This document shows positions 11,095-26,000 of a DNA stretch of 64,000 nt, piece by piece. Position 1 is the first letter of the stretch; each line of letters begins with the position of its first letter. This stretch comes from Agrypnia vestita (taxonomy: Eukaryota; Arthropoda; Insecta; Trichoptera; Phryganeidae), in contig JADDOH010004215.1 of the NCBI GenBank assembly GCA_016648135.1, positions 186,001 through 250,000 of the forward strand. Reading direction: 5' to 3'. The translations under genes and the position numbers were made by a program. The notes below the pieces were generated by a model, which had not been told where the DNA came from, did no database searches, and saw only the letters and a list, made by a program, of their open reading frames with translations.

Positions 11095-14000
11095 CTGGAA
11101 AATGCAAAAAAAAAATATTGTGATTAGTAAATACATAAATATTAAGGAATCAAGTCATTTTTAAGAGGGAAAAATACTTAGGCTTTCTAAAAAAACTCAC
11201 ATTATATCACCCCTGCACAAAATTTAATTAATGACTAGCCCAATTTTGCAAAAAAAAAATATACATAGTGCCTCGCGGTGTCCATCAGTGCTTCCATCAG
11301 TGTATATATATATATTAGGTCCTTACGTATGAAATTGGCGTTTTGACGTACTGGCAAATTTGATCTCAAATATCTTCTCTTTGGTTAGGAATTCCAAATC
11401 CAAATTTATACAGCTATTTACTCATGTATTTGTGTTTTGGAAATTATAATTCATTTGTTTTTTCCTCAATTGTTTTTTTCTTTGCGTCACTCAGTTTACA
11501 AAATGAAAAACTTGAAATATCACGTTATTTACGAGTACGAGTTCCACCGTGGCACCAGTGCTGCAGAAATGGCTCAAAGGATTAATGATGTGTATGGCGA
11601 CGGTGCCGCAAAAGAAAACACAGTGCGTTTTTGGTTCCAACGTTTTCGTTCTGGAAATTTCTACCTGCAGAACAAGCCCCGTGGACGGCCGGATACCAAA
11701 GTTGATAATGAAGAATTGAAGGCTATTGTGGAAGTGGATCCATCGCAAACCACATCCGAGTTAGCTGCAGGCTGCGGTGTTAGTGATAAAACTGTTTTTA
11801 TCCACTTGAAGCAAATTGGTAAGGTGAAAAAGCTTGAAAGGTGGGTACCTCACGAATTGAGTGAAGCAAATCAAAAAACGCGCGTTGACTGCTGCGTTGC
11901 ATTACTCAACCGGCACAATAATGAAGGGATTTTAAATCGAATCATTACCTGTGATGAAAAGTGGATCCTGTACGATAATCGGAAGCGCTCATCGCAATGG
12001 CTGAACCCTGCCGAACCAGCCAAACCATGCCCCAAGCGAAAATTGACTCCAAAAAAGTTACTTGTGAGCGTTTGGTGGACTAGTGCTGGTGTCGTTCACT
12101 ACAGCTTTCTTAAATCTGGCCAGACGATTACGGCAGATGTCTATTGTCAGCAACTGCAAACCATGATGGAAAAGATAGCTGCTAAACAACCGAGGCTGGT
12201 TAATCGCTCTAGGCCACTGCTGCTTCATGATAACGCTAGACCACACACTGCACAACAGACGGCTACCAAATTAGAGGAGCTTCAATTGGAATGTCTAAGA
12301 CATCCACCGTACTCTCCGGACCTTGCCCCAATAGATTACCATTTTTTTCGAAATTTGGATAACTTCTTGCAAAGGAAAAAATTCAACTCCGATGGGGCAG
12401 TCCAAACCGCCTTCAAAGATTTTATTGATTCCCGTCCGAATGGTTTTTTTAGTAAAGGGATCGATGAACTACCTATGAGATGGCAAAAGTGCAGAGATAG
12501 CAATGGTACATACTTTGATTAAATAAATATATTATAATAAAAAAAAATCGGCTTTATGTTCCTCCCACACTAAACGCCAATTTCATATGTAAGGACTTAA
12601 TATATATATATATATATAAGTAAATACATTTGATGATTCATGCTTTATTTCAAATTTCATTAATGTCTATTCAATGTACAGTGGAACCTCGTTAATTTGA
12701 AATTTAAGGGACCCCAAAAACACATTTTGAATTATGCGGAACCCTATTAATTCGAAATTCACTGCACAAAAAAAAATTGTGATGCGATTTCGAAATTCAC
12801 CAAAAAACGTAAATAACTCATTAATTTTATGAAAAAGATCTGTATTTTAGAATATTTCAAGAAATCATTTCGAAAACACAATGTTTATTATGTTAATACA
12901 AAGATCACAACATTTCTATTACTAAAGTACCCAATATTGACATATTTGTCGTTCTCACTTGCGAAAAAAATTGAAATATGTATCTTTTTAAATTTTCTCA
13001 AATTTAAAAAAAAAATTAATTATGTGAACTGAAATGTATTGATTTATGGCGCAAGGGACTAAATATTATTTCGAATCGGGGGTTAATCAACTACGAAATC
13101 AACATTTCGGGTTTGAAAAATTTCAAATTATGGCAAATTTCGAATTAACGGGCTTTTGGGGACCAAGTGTATCGACCTATGTTGATAAATATTTTTTTTA
13201 AAATACATAATAAAATGCGTTTCTTTCCCTAACTCAGTCCTTATATACATCTTCAAAAAGATTTCTTCACCCACCTAAAGGTTTTTTTTTTCATCTACAC
13301 ACTTTGTCATCTACACACATCTCTTTGTTTGCCAATATTTTTCCTGATTCTTCTTACCACTTAAAAGCAGTAAGAATTGATATGGAAAAATACAATTTTT
13401 AATCATCTCTCTTTAGGTATTTTTAGAATTATTATTGGCAGTAAAAATAAGGAAAAAACCTCTAATTCTTTTTGTGGTTCGAGGTGGAAGGCCTCCTGCA
13501 GCAGGATGGAGATGAAGGTGAGGTCGAGGCACGCCCACGGCTGGTCCACGTTAGGGCTGGCGCACTCAATCTCTGACGCATCGATGAAGTCTTTCACCTT
13601 CACTTTCCCACCATAGATTGGGTCTATACAAATAAATATAAAAATCAAAGCGGGTAAACCACTTTCCGTTTAAGAAAGACAATGGAAAATGATGGTTATG
13701 AGTTCTCCACTGACAACCAACCTGTGAATAAATCGGCTTGATAAGAAATGTGTTAGAGAATCCATACTCTATTAGGCACAAATCAGTGACGAAACGTTGC
13801 CAAGTATCGCATAATTTCTTACAATTTGAAAAAAATATTTCAAAATCTTAGATCTTAGATAATCGTAAGATAATCTTAGCGTTTAGCTTAGTTTGAAAAT
13901 AGTAAGAATATTGATGTGACACGTATTCCATGTTCACATCTCTATTTAAAAAAAAAAACACAAATTCGTCACCCAATATGAAAAAAAACTGTCTAAATGT

Positions 14001-17000
14001 TAGAAATAAAATTTACAAGACAGTAAGAAAATACTTTAGCTGCAATGTATACAGCTAAACATCTTTTCATTTAAGGAAGACAATCGAATTAGTATGTGTA
14101 AGCTGTACATTTATAAATAGTTTCTACAGAAGAGCTTTTAATAATTCATGAAAGCTTATGTCAAGAAAAAAAGAAATACGCTATAGCCAGCGATTTTTAA
14201 AATTTTGTGACTTAGAATGTTCTCAATTTTGTAATTCTACATTGCTCATAATTTCATGAGTTTTATATTTTACAAATGTATATCTAATGTTATTTAGATG
14301 ATAGAAAAAATATTTGTACATTTTCTAACGAATTTTGAAATATTAAAAAAAACATAATCTTTCGTTGTTTATTGCAAGGGCATCCGTGGAAGACCTGGCA
14401 CGACCAGATAAATCAAATATTGGAAGATGGCCCTGTTAGAAGTTTGAACCGAAGAGTATGAAAGTGGACAAAGCAAAAGGGGTGCAAAAAGCCAGGACAA
14501 GAGTGTGGCGTTCTATTCTCTCTGTGTACTCCTCTGGGAAACAGCGTACATAATTTTTTTATATACGTAGCGGGATATATTTTAACAAGGTTCAACAACA
14601 AAAAGTTTTACTTATTATATTGCAAAATTGATCCTTACCAATAAGTCCGGCTTCAGAAGCCCTGTCATAATAGTAGCTGAACGCGTTCACTTCCTGGTCC
14701 TCCAGGTGCGTCGGTATGGGAGCCGACTCCAGCAGTCTGCGCACAAGCTTGTAGAGTATCCCCTTGCAGCGATCCAGCCTCACGACCGGCACCCTGTCAG
14801 ACACGGAGCTCTGCGTCTCCTTTACCACACGGTACTTGATGTCCTTCTGAGGCCCGCTACAAAGTTAAATATTAATTTTACAAATCAAGGTTATAGAGGT
14901 CTCGTAGAGACGATCATGGGTGGATAGTTGAACGTTACGTGATAGGTCATAAGCCCTATAAACATCCAAAGACTTTTCCATACCTATGTTCTCATATGAA
15001 TAGCTTAGTCTCTGTGAGTCATCTATAATATATCTTGATTAATATTGATCCCTCTGTGCATCAACTCCGTTAAGACTAAATATATGCCTGCCACTAAAAC
15101 AGTTATGGATAACTAGGCCCCAATCACAATCAACATAGGCTCACACAAGTTAGAATGAATGTCAATTTCACCTACCTAGGATCAATTGTGACCGATGCAA
15201 ATGACACATCAACCGAGATCAAAAACAGAATACGCAAGGCAAATATGTAAATGTTTTTTCAGTTTGAGAAGACATCTCGCAACCTGAATGTTGTCAAGGA
15301 AACCAATAGATACCATCTGTAAGACACTATTACGTCCTGTATTAACATATGGCTCCGAACGCTGGGTATTGATTAAAAAGGATGAAATGTCTCTCCTTGC
15401 ACTTGAAAGAAAAATATTCGGTCCAGTACAGATAAACGGAGTTTGGAAAAATACGATACAACGAGGAGGTCTACAATATCTACAATCAGCCCAACATAAT
15501 ACAATTTATCAAAATAGGGAGGCTGCGATGGGCAGGGCACGTAGAAAGAATGAGCGAAGAGAGAACGCCAAAAAAAGATTCTCCACACAAAGCCCCAACG
15601 TAGACGCAGCGTTGGTAGACCCAAACTCCGATGACTAAATGGAGTGCAGCAAGACATAAAAACTATAAGCATCAGGGATTGGAGGAGTACATGTCACGAT
15701 AGAGGAAGATGGAGAGGAATGTTGGAGGAGGCCAAGACCCACAATGGGCTGTGGAACTATTGATGATGATGAATGATGATCCCTCTCAGAACAAAATCCA
15801 GTATTTGAACACACTCAAAATATTCTGAATATTATTCATTCTATTGTTTTTTTTAAGGGAAACTCTGTTCACTAAATATGTAATCTGTACACTAATCTTT
15901 ATTCATATTTATTTATCTTAATTATTTAGTTCCACACATAATGTTGTGTGGGCTAATATATGATTTCACTTAGACATATTGCATTGTATCTAATCATTTA
16001 AAAGTTTTTATAATAAAATTTTTGCACTCCAGTTTAAACCTCCTTATATTCTCCATGTTTTGAATTTCCTTTGGCAGGCTATCGAAGATTTCTATACCTT
16101 TATACATCATACAATTTTGTGAGGTGTTTTTCTTTTTCTTTGGTAGTCTTATGTTGTCGCTTCCTCTTGTATTGTATGAATGAAAATCCTTATTCATCTT
16201 CATCTTGTCATCAAAGTATTTAGGTACTAATCCATGTTTAATTTCAAATATTTGCACCATTACATTACATATTATTCTTTGATTTACGGTTTCCAGTCTT
16301 AGGGCATTCAACATTTTTGTTATTTTAGTTCTCCTATTACACTTCAGTATTATGCGCATCGCTCTGTTTTGTACTATTTAAGAACTGTATTCCTGTCAGA
16401 CCTTCCTATCATCTTCCCTCAATCGTGTTCAAGGTTTAGCGATTAAAGCAATCCTCTACTGAAGCTTTGTTCCGGGAGACCGTTAAGATGGTCTTATTTT
16501 CATAGCACAATTGCTTTGCTTCGTTTTGAAAAAGTAAGACTATTGATGTGAAACGTATTCCACGTACATATCTCTATTTAAAAAAAATCAATCACTCAAT
16601 TACATTATTGAGGTATGTATTAAAAATGCATCGAATCAGAATCAAATCTGGTGGCGTAGTTTCAAATCCCCAGCAGCCAGATTAACATGTTTTTACTAAA
16701 AAATTCATTTTTTATAGTCCATCTAAGGAAGGTACAAATAAAGATGGGTTATAAAATTATAATGAAGTTATACCTACCTCATTGGACATAATTCAAGACT
16801 ATGAAAACACTGTCATTTAGCGTAGCATAGTATCTTAGTAGCTTTTATAAGCTACTAAGACACTAGCCACGCTAGATGACGCTGTTTTTGCAGCCTTAAC
16901 TCACAGTCAAAATATATAGTAAAAGTATGTCATTTTTGACTGATTACGGCTAGTTTTTATATACATAATTCATGTGTTAAACTTACCTGACAAAGTAATC

Positions 17001-20000
17001 AATATTGGCATATCTCCACGGCTGAGATTTGATGACGGGATTAATACACTCAGAGACGAGGTGAGTCGCATTCTCTGCATTCTCAGCCAAGAATACGCCA
17101 CGCCGGGCAGCCATCAAACCCAAGTTGAGATAACTGCAAGCGGAAAATAAAGACTTTTGCATTTTAATTTTTCTTAAGCAGATATGTGTAGACAGTATTA
17201 TCTTCTACCAATATTGGACCTTGTACAGTTTGTGGAATAAAAATGTAATTCTGTGATGTAATGCGGTCTGGCAGGTATTATTTAAATAATAATTACTTTG
17301 AGTGACAGAGATTCAACTTTACTTTATTTATATAACACGGCTGACAGCAACAATGTACAATATTACAACCGGGAATCTGAACGCCTGTCCTAGTGACAGC
17401 ATCCCTTTTAAGTAGATGACGACACCAACAGACCCGTTCATTGGCCGGGTGTTTTTATTCATGATTATTTTAATCGTTTTTTTTTTTTTGTTTTACATAG
17501 TTAATTTCATATCTCAAAAATCCAGACCAAAAATATAATATAAAACAATCCTTTACACTTCCCACAAGTCAATTAAACAGATCATTCTACGCTGTTTTGA
17601 CAAGATAAATTATTAAATTATCTTTTAGGATTTAAATCCTAAATGATAAATTAAAAATAATTTCAATAAACTGGTTGGATACCTGTAGGTGTACAGTGAA
17701 ATATTCCTCTGGGAGCCGGGAATAGAAACCAGAGGCTTCGGGGCATCTTCGGTCCTCGGCTCGTAAGTCACCTGTGTGGACCCCCCACCAAGATCCAAGG
17801 CTGCCTTCGTCACGTGGTTCAACCTTCCTGGAAAATTAATATTTCAATTTAATAATATTAGGTTGATGCAATTCTATAAAAATTATATTGTTACATATCC
17901 AAAAATGAAAACAAACTCAAAACATATTTTTTGTATAATTATCATTCGGAGGCGAAGACACCATTGACGTCAATTACGGTTTCCCTTTTGCTTAGAAGAC
18001 GGTCGATTCCGCAGGCAGAGTGTCCAGTGTACTAATGGTGCAACTTTCATCCTCTTCCACAGCCGCCTGAAAGGCCTGGTCATCAAAATCTAAAAATCGG
18101 CCCTTTCCTTCATTTGACCCCTTTTTGACTAAGCTGATATCACCAGCTTTGAAGCGAACAAAATACTCTTGTATGCCCTTTCGCTTTCGAGCTCACATAT
18201 TGACCCTTTTTTTGCAACCTTTCTCAAAGTGGTACAACATAATGTGGCGTAAATTTCACAATCCTATTAAAGAATTACATACTGAGAAATGTCAATTAAA
18301 AATCAAATTCAAAAAAAAAATTGTAAACAATTATGCATCAACTTACTTTCATTATTACTTATGTCCATGTCTCATAGCAGTGTAAAACAAAAAAATTGAT
18401 AGTACTCCACTTCCTATTCCATCATGTAACAGTGTGCAGTTAACACATCATACATTATACACATATTGAGGATAGAAAGCCAAAAGGGCGTTAGTGATTA
18501 TTTCTAACTTCACAGGAAAGCAAAAGAAACTTCTGTCATTCTGATTTTGTCAATGATTCTTTTATTATAAAACAATTTCCATATTTATTAATCCAAAACA
18601 CATATGGAAATCGATTAATGATAAAAGAAATATTGACAAAACCAGATTGACACAACATTATTTTGCTCTCCTGTACAGTTTGAAATAATCACTTTAAATA
18701 ACCCTTTTGGCTTTTTACTCTCAATATTATTAATTCTCAAGTGATTTCCCATTATTTTTGATGAATTATGTTTAGTTTGATATAATTATGTTGTGAAAAT
18801 TCCTGAAAATACTTGTAAGAGATAAACATTTCGATAACCGGGATATTCCTGAATATCAAAAATGTAATAAATATTTAAAAAATGTACAATAAAAATGCAA
18901 CCAATAGACCAAAACATTCATTTTTAAATATTTGTTTGCCTCTCCTTTCTTATTGTAAATGTAAACAATGACACAACAAAATTTACATAATTTACTAAAA
19001 AAAACTTTCACACAAAAACTTTCACAAAAAAGCTTTATCAAAAAAACAATGGCACAATGAAATTTACATAATTTATTAAAAAAAACATTCAAGCGATTTA
19101 AATATTTTTTTGGATTTTATTTAATTCTACTAACACCTTGAAATTAAATTAAGTATCAAGTTCCGAATAATTCTATCACAATAAAAATAAGAGGAACTCC
19201 TACATTATATAATACAATCTTGCACAATTAATATTATCACATACACATATACTGCCAGAAATCTATAGTGAAAATATAATACCTTTCAAGAAATTAACCG
19301 TGAACCACGAATTGATCCCCTCATCCTGCCCGTGCATAATCTCCACCGAGTATGGCCCCACCTTAAAGCCGGACCCCTTCAGCGCCACCCTGACTTCCTC
19401 CAGCAAACGCTCGGCAGCAGTGGGATCCAGGAGCCGGAGTCCGGCTGTAGCCCGGAGCAGGAGGGGTGAAGAGGAGCGCTTCTCCTTTGGCACGACCGCG
19501 TAGGCTTGCTCCAGAAGAGTGAGAATGGACTGAGCTCCCTGAAAAGAAATATAACATGGATTGTGTAACACGAGAGCAAATCAAAAATTATCTACAATTT
19601 TCATTCTACAACTTATTTATATAAAGATAGGGGGATCAACACGTACATCGCTCGTGTATTCCTTTCAAAAAGAAGGGTTTTGATTGATCGCGAAGCCACT
19701 TTTGCACCGCTTACTGCAAATCTATGTCTGTGGGAATCCGCAGATTTTGCCGAAGCTCGTAGTGTATGATTCGATAGGCAGAACCATGACTTATGTTCTA
19801 AAAAGACTACCTCACCGATGATATCTCGCCTAGTCACTAGAACCATCCCTCAAGCTTGCTGAATCTTGTTGTCTATGATGGAGGTTAGCGGGCTTCCTGT
19901 TCCTTCTTCGTGCATCACATTCGTCTGGCCACTCAACGTCTTGATCCATAAAAAAACACTTTTAAGTAATAAAGCACTGTTCCCTTTTTGAGATAAAGTT

Positions 20001-23000
20001 TTACGATAAATTTAAGCCATTTTCACACCCTCCGACCAGAGAAATCGATCACTGCTTGTTGTTGTTCCTCGGTGTAAACTGCTGGCGGAGCGAACGTGTT
20101 TACACTGTAATAGCCGGAAAGCAAATGATGCGATTGGAATTAAATTTTGCGTATGTGAACATAGTCGTACCATGCACTAAATAGTAGAAGATGCGCAGAA
20201 GGCAGTGTGATAACCTTGACAGTGTGTTATGGGAAAAGTGAAGATAATTTTTGACTCTCTCTCCTCTCTGCCCTCGTAAAATTATGGAAAATAAATACAA
20301 TGACGTTAATATAATATGGCGGCCCTCGTAGCGCAGTAGGTATGACACTGGCTTCCCACACCGAGGATTCCGGATTCGATTCCCGGTGAAGTCACAATGT
20401 TATCTATGTGATTTACTCAAGCCTGGGTGTTTTGTGATGTATTTCGCTTCTGTAATTAGGCCTCCTGGCCTATTGAAGCGCAAAAATAAAAAATAATAAA
20501 AATAAAATTACATTTGTTTACCTTTATTACTCATCCTAATCGTCTCTATTACTTATCACAGTGGTCTTGTTTCTCTCAAAAGAATAAAACATTGGCCTAT
20601 TTCAATTTTCCATTTAGGAGAGTGAAAATTAAAAATTCTATATAAAAATAAAAAGTTCATATAATAACTGTATGCAATGAAACCATACACGCGTACATGT
20701 TGCATTGTTTCTGTATAAAATATAACAATTGAAAACCATAGTATTAAGTATACTCTGATGAAGGAACGTTGTTTCCGAAACCGGTTGGTTTGACCAAAAA
20801 TAAAATGATGATAAACTAAGTCAATTTGTTTAATTATATTTATAATTGAGAACCGATTGAATTACCTTCTCTGGATTTTCAACATACGCCGAAAGTCCTG
20901 GTTTAATTTCATGGAAAAGCTCATCTTGCAAAATAAGTTGACCTCCTGAAAATAATCATACGGGAAAAAATATTAGTGACAATCTTTCCTCTTCAATCTG
21001 ATCAGTTACCCTGAAATTAGCCTAATCAAATAGTTTCCCTTTTCAGCAATATGCATAAAATTTATATTTAATGTCATATTGTTGAAACAAATAAACATGT
21101 GTGCGGACAAATATTTATAAGTGTGTGGCCGCACACCCGCACATCTTAGAGGGAACATTGGTCATGACAACAAAATATATTGATTCGCAACCACAAAGTC
21201 GATGTCCACACAACAAATTAATAAATACTTAACAATGGGGATGGGATAATTTGTCAAACAATTGTCAATTCTTGCGAGCACAATCTTTGCTCGCCTTCTT
21301 TGCCGTTCGCTCGTCTAGTTAACAGACGTTTGGAAAAATCTTGGATTAAAAATCAAATTAATATCACCTACCGACAAAAGATTTGTAGAACGTGTAGGCC
21401 AGCACTCTAGATCCCGTGGATCCAGCGTCAATGATGACTGCATGAATGGTTTCCGTGTACCCCAAAGTGTCAGCTACTCGTTCCACAACCGGATGGAGGA
21501 TGGACGTGTAGAGACCTGGAATAAGAGACAAGATATTTATTATTATAAAAAATGCCAAAAATAAAATTTAATAAGGATCATTTTCATAGTCATAATTCAT
21601 ACGAAAAAGAAAGAAAAATATAAAACCAAAATAATATACATTGATCGAGATGCTATAAACATACACTTTCACGCGTTAGAACATACAGTTGAATTACTTG
21701 TTTTGTTGACATGTGACTCAATGCATATTTGTATTGTAAGATGACTAACGTAAGGAAATTATGAATGAAGGATATTAGCCCAGGGGCCTGGTGTCACAAG
21801 AGGTCATAATTGCTTTTATAAAAAAAATTTACTGTTTGTTTTTTTTTATAATTTCATAACAGATTGCTCCATTTACTAAGCAAGTTATGATTTTCTGTTT
21901 GATGCTTTCAATGCTATCATTAAATACATCGACAATTCATTTAAGAGTTGCACACTATGCATTATGGTGTGCCTATTCATTACATTCGTTCTGCATTTTG
22001 GGACACGAAATAGTGCATGACCTCAAATATTTATTTGGTACAAACAGGGTATAATTTTCTAGCCAGTTCGGAGCGTCAATTATTTCTTAAAATTTTGACC
22101 CCCAACATGACTAGGCTTTCCTGTCTGCGCAACTCGAGGCTGCGGTAGTTGCTTTCCCTCAGCAGTACTTCATAGTAATTGATGATTGTTATGAGTATTT
22201 GTTGATTGTCAATTTAATTTAAAACTTGTACCTACATCGTCAGTTTTTCAAACTAAATGTTTATTGTAAAAAAATATCAATAAAGTGATGGATTTTTCTA
22301 GCGTTATATTTCTTTTTTAATTTTTACTGAAAGGTAAAAGTATAACTAGGTTTTTAGTTTAAAAATATCGGCATAAGAAAATGGAGCACGATGAACATAT
22401 GGGCTAGCGATTGAAAGTTTTATTCAGTTGAACTGTCTGCTTTTCATTTGAAATTGTGCATTTGTCCAGAAAAAAAATGTGTTTACTCATTCAATATAGT
22501 GAACTGTTCAAAAAGAACAATTTGTTCATGTACGATACTGTAGGTCCGATTAAGAATGTGGGAGCCATGACTTTATAATAAAAATAGAATATCAAAAGAA
22601 TTTTAATAATTTTGAGTTATTGTTTGTTTCTACAAACACAATTTATCTTCGTCTATGAATTTTGACAATTAAAAACTATCCAAGTACCTACTCATTTATT
22701 GTGTTGATCAATAATGTTCCATATTCAAAATTATTGTGACAGTTCAACATGCCATTTTGTTTAAAATGATTTACTGAAATATTTTTGCTCTATAACTTAT
22801 TTACTATGCAATACAAGCACAGATGCGGATGCGGGGAATGTAAATATGCAAGATAATACAAAACTATTGCATGTGTAAGATGGAATTAGTATAGTAGACG
22901 GCACTGGGTTAATGATTGCGGTATTTGTGTATATGGCGATTATCGCACTGTTGCTATGTGTTGTGTTATAAAAAATGCAAGGCATCATCTTGGAGGTTCA

Positions 23001-26000
23001 ATGTCAATATCATTACAGCTTATTATCCTGGCAGAGGTACAATCTGTCAAGCACATCTATTTTTTATTAATAAAACACGCTATTTCAGACATATTTTTAT
23101 AGAATAATAATGACATATTATAAAACGATTCACATATTTTATATTTAAGGGATTACACCACCTGTGAGATGTAAATTTATTTGTTTATTTATTATTTGAC
23201 TATTATTATTGATAGCTTTATTAATTTCTAATGCTTCTAGATTGTAAACAATCAATAAAAAATTTATCTAATAGTCCGATTTTAAAGTTGTTCCCTCTAT
23301 CTTCAGTTAACTCCTCCCATTCCCTCCCCCCCACCTAGTTGACAGTCTGTCCCTCTCTCTTTTTCTTTCCTCCTTTATAAATTTCTGTACCTAGATTAGT
23401 CTATATTGTAATTGTCCTGAAGAAGGTTGAGTCCAACCGAAACTAGTTGACAAACATATAGCAATTAAGTGGTTTAAAACATAGTATTTAATTTTTTCTT
23501 AAATTTCTTTTATTTTTTTAATGACACGGTACCTACCTACATAATAAACAATTATTTTACTGGTAAATTTTTAATAAAATAAAAAGATTACCACACCAGC
23601 AAACAGATTTTTGGCTAATCCAATAATATGGTCCCGTTGTTCATACAATGAAAATGAGTATTTCGCTATATAATTAAATGTCCTGATTACAAAATGAAAG
23701 ACAATTGAGGCTTAAATAATAAGTATTAAATAAGATATCATACTTTAAAGTTTCGAAAATTGTACCATACATTTTGAATGTCAGTCGTTACTTTAAGAAC
23801 CTAGAAAAAGATATATAAAATAAAAAGCGATATATAAAGAAAAAAAAATTATGCATATGAATTTTGTTATTTTATGGTAACACCGAACATTCATGCAAAC
23901 CGTAAAGCACAGAATTATAATTATAAATTATTAAATTTTGATTTTGTTTAAGAAATATTTTAGAAAAATTATTTATTCATAATAGAAAAAATCCAAAAAT
24001 CATCAAAATAATCACATTATATTAATAAAGCTGAACAATGTAATTTTATCTCACTAAAATAATCAATATATTAATTACCCTAACCAATGTCGTTTCTGTC
24101 TCCGTACGATGACTTCTATTTGTATACAATAATTTTGCCATGGTGCCCATTGGGTCGTGTGGCGCAGCGGATAACGCGTCTGACTACGGATCAGAGGATT
24201 CCAGTTTCAAATCCTGGCAGAATCAATTTTTTTTTACGGTCAAGAATATTTTGTTTGTTGAAATTTTAATTACATTTTTGGTTTTTTATAATGTTGTATA
24301 AAAGTAATCAACACTGCGAGAAAAGAAGAGATTAGGTACCTACCTATCGAACTGTGGTTTATTCCGCTCTGACTTATTAATCGGTAAGAAATACTGAATA
24401 AATACTTTGTCTTAATTATATCTAAACTACCCGTAATTAAAAGTGGAAATTTGTCAGATACAATTGGCCGCGAAACGGCTGACGTAGGCATAGGTAAACA
24501 ATTGTTTGCTGCACAGCAAACACAATTGGCCGCGCAGCGGCCACCATTACAGTACACCACCACAATAGCCGTCCGCAGGGCCTAGCAGTAAGCAATCAGC
24601 GAAGCCGATTGCTTTCCTGCTAGTTGTAATATAAATTAAATAAACGAAAACTAATAATCTAATCTAACCAAACCTAATAAATATAAATTTGTCATGTAAA
24701 CCTTGTATGTTGTCAATGATTTACACATTTTTTCTTAGATATGTCAAAATAGACAGTACATTTTTTAAACTTTAAATTTTTTTATTTGATACTTATTATT
24801 TAAGCGTCAATTATCCTTCATTTTGTAATCAGGACATTAAATTATATAGTGAAAATACTCATTTACATTGTACGAACAACAGAATATATTCTTGGATTTA
24901 GCCGGATTTTTTAATCCTGTTAATAACAACTGTTTAGAAAAAAAAATTTAAGGCAATATTTTTTCAAACTGCTCCAAATTTTACAAAAGACATTTTGTTT
25001 CCAAATTCAATAAGTTACATTCCAGATGTTTCATTTCTTAATAAGTACATGACCTTCGAAACTGAGAAACCTCAGAGGAAGTCGCTATGGTTGTGGTAAT
25101 GTACATTTGTATAGTTTTTGCTTTAATACCGATTTAATATGGGATTTTTTATGTGTGCCAAAGAAGTATAACTTATAACGTGTGTATATAAGTACACACA
25201 CCCATTTTTTTTTCAATATTTCTGAATTATATTTTGTTAAACATTGGACTGTCGTTAAAGTAACTCATATTGATATTAAAAATTCTAAATAAAATATTAA
25301 AAATACATTTGCTTCAATACTTTTGTCATTGATTGAATTCATTAATTTATAACCTATCAAACTTAAAATGTTGAAGTTGGCGGCATTACAATGTTTTGCA
25401 ATAACTGTCAAGATAGAGAGATAGCAATATTGCTTTTTTCAGAATGTCTGGCTAGTTAATCATAATCTTCAAAGAAAACAGTGCAAAAATCAAATGGGAT
25501 GTTATTAGTGATGGGTCCGCTCTGTACTCACTACTACAATGTAGTACTACACTACATTGAAGTGCACACTACAAACACCAAAGTTATTGAAAGTATAAAC
25601 TTCAAATAGTACACTTCATTTCAAAGCGAACACTACAAAGTACATACACTTCAAAGCTACCGAAAGTATGAGAAACATACTTTAAATAGTGCATTTTTTA
25701 CGTGAAATTTTTAGAAAGTTGATGTAGATATATGAAGAAATCTCTGGAAACTGTAACAACCCCCCCCCCCCTCCATGGTTTGAAAAATTTTGGGAGCTAT
25801 GAAGAAATTTTTGGGAAGTTGATGTAGGTAAACGAAGAAATCTCTGGAAACTGTAACAACCCCCCCCCCATGGTTTGAAAATTTTTGGGAAGTTGATGTA
25901 GGTAAACAAAGAAATCTCTGGTTGAAAATTTTTTGGAATCGAATGAAGAAATCTGGCTGGCGACCCTTTTTTTTTTACGTCGCCAAATGTTACTTTGGAG

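Larger units (their letters stand above)
23601..24920. mobile_element. 1.3-kb element with terminal inverted repeats over 140 bp
   Basis: 23612-23740 is the inverted match of 24785-24910, sharing GGCTAA(A)TCCAA, TTGTTC(A/G)TACAATG and AATGTCCTGATTACAAAATGAA. Weaker pairing continues another 50 bp inward. Inside are a tRNA-Arg-like sequence (24153-24225) and a GC-rich cluster of small hairpins (24470-24630). No transposase frame. Superfamily unknown. Confidence 0.75.

Noticed and set aside
19613..19846. 77-codon minus frame between apyrase exons
   Set aside because: No domain, no fit to apyrase splice phases, probably a decayed repeat I cannot name.
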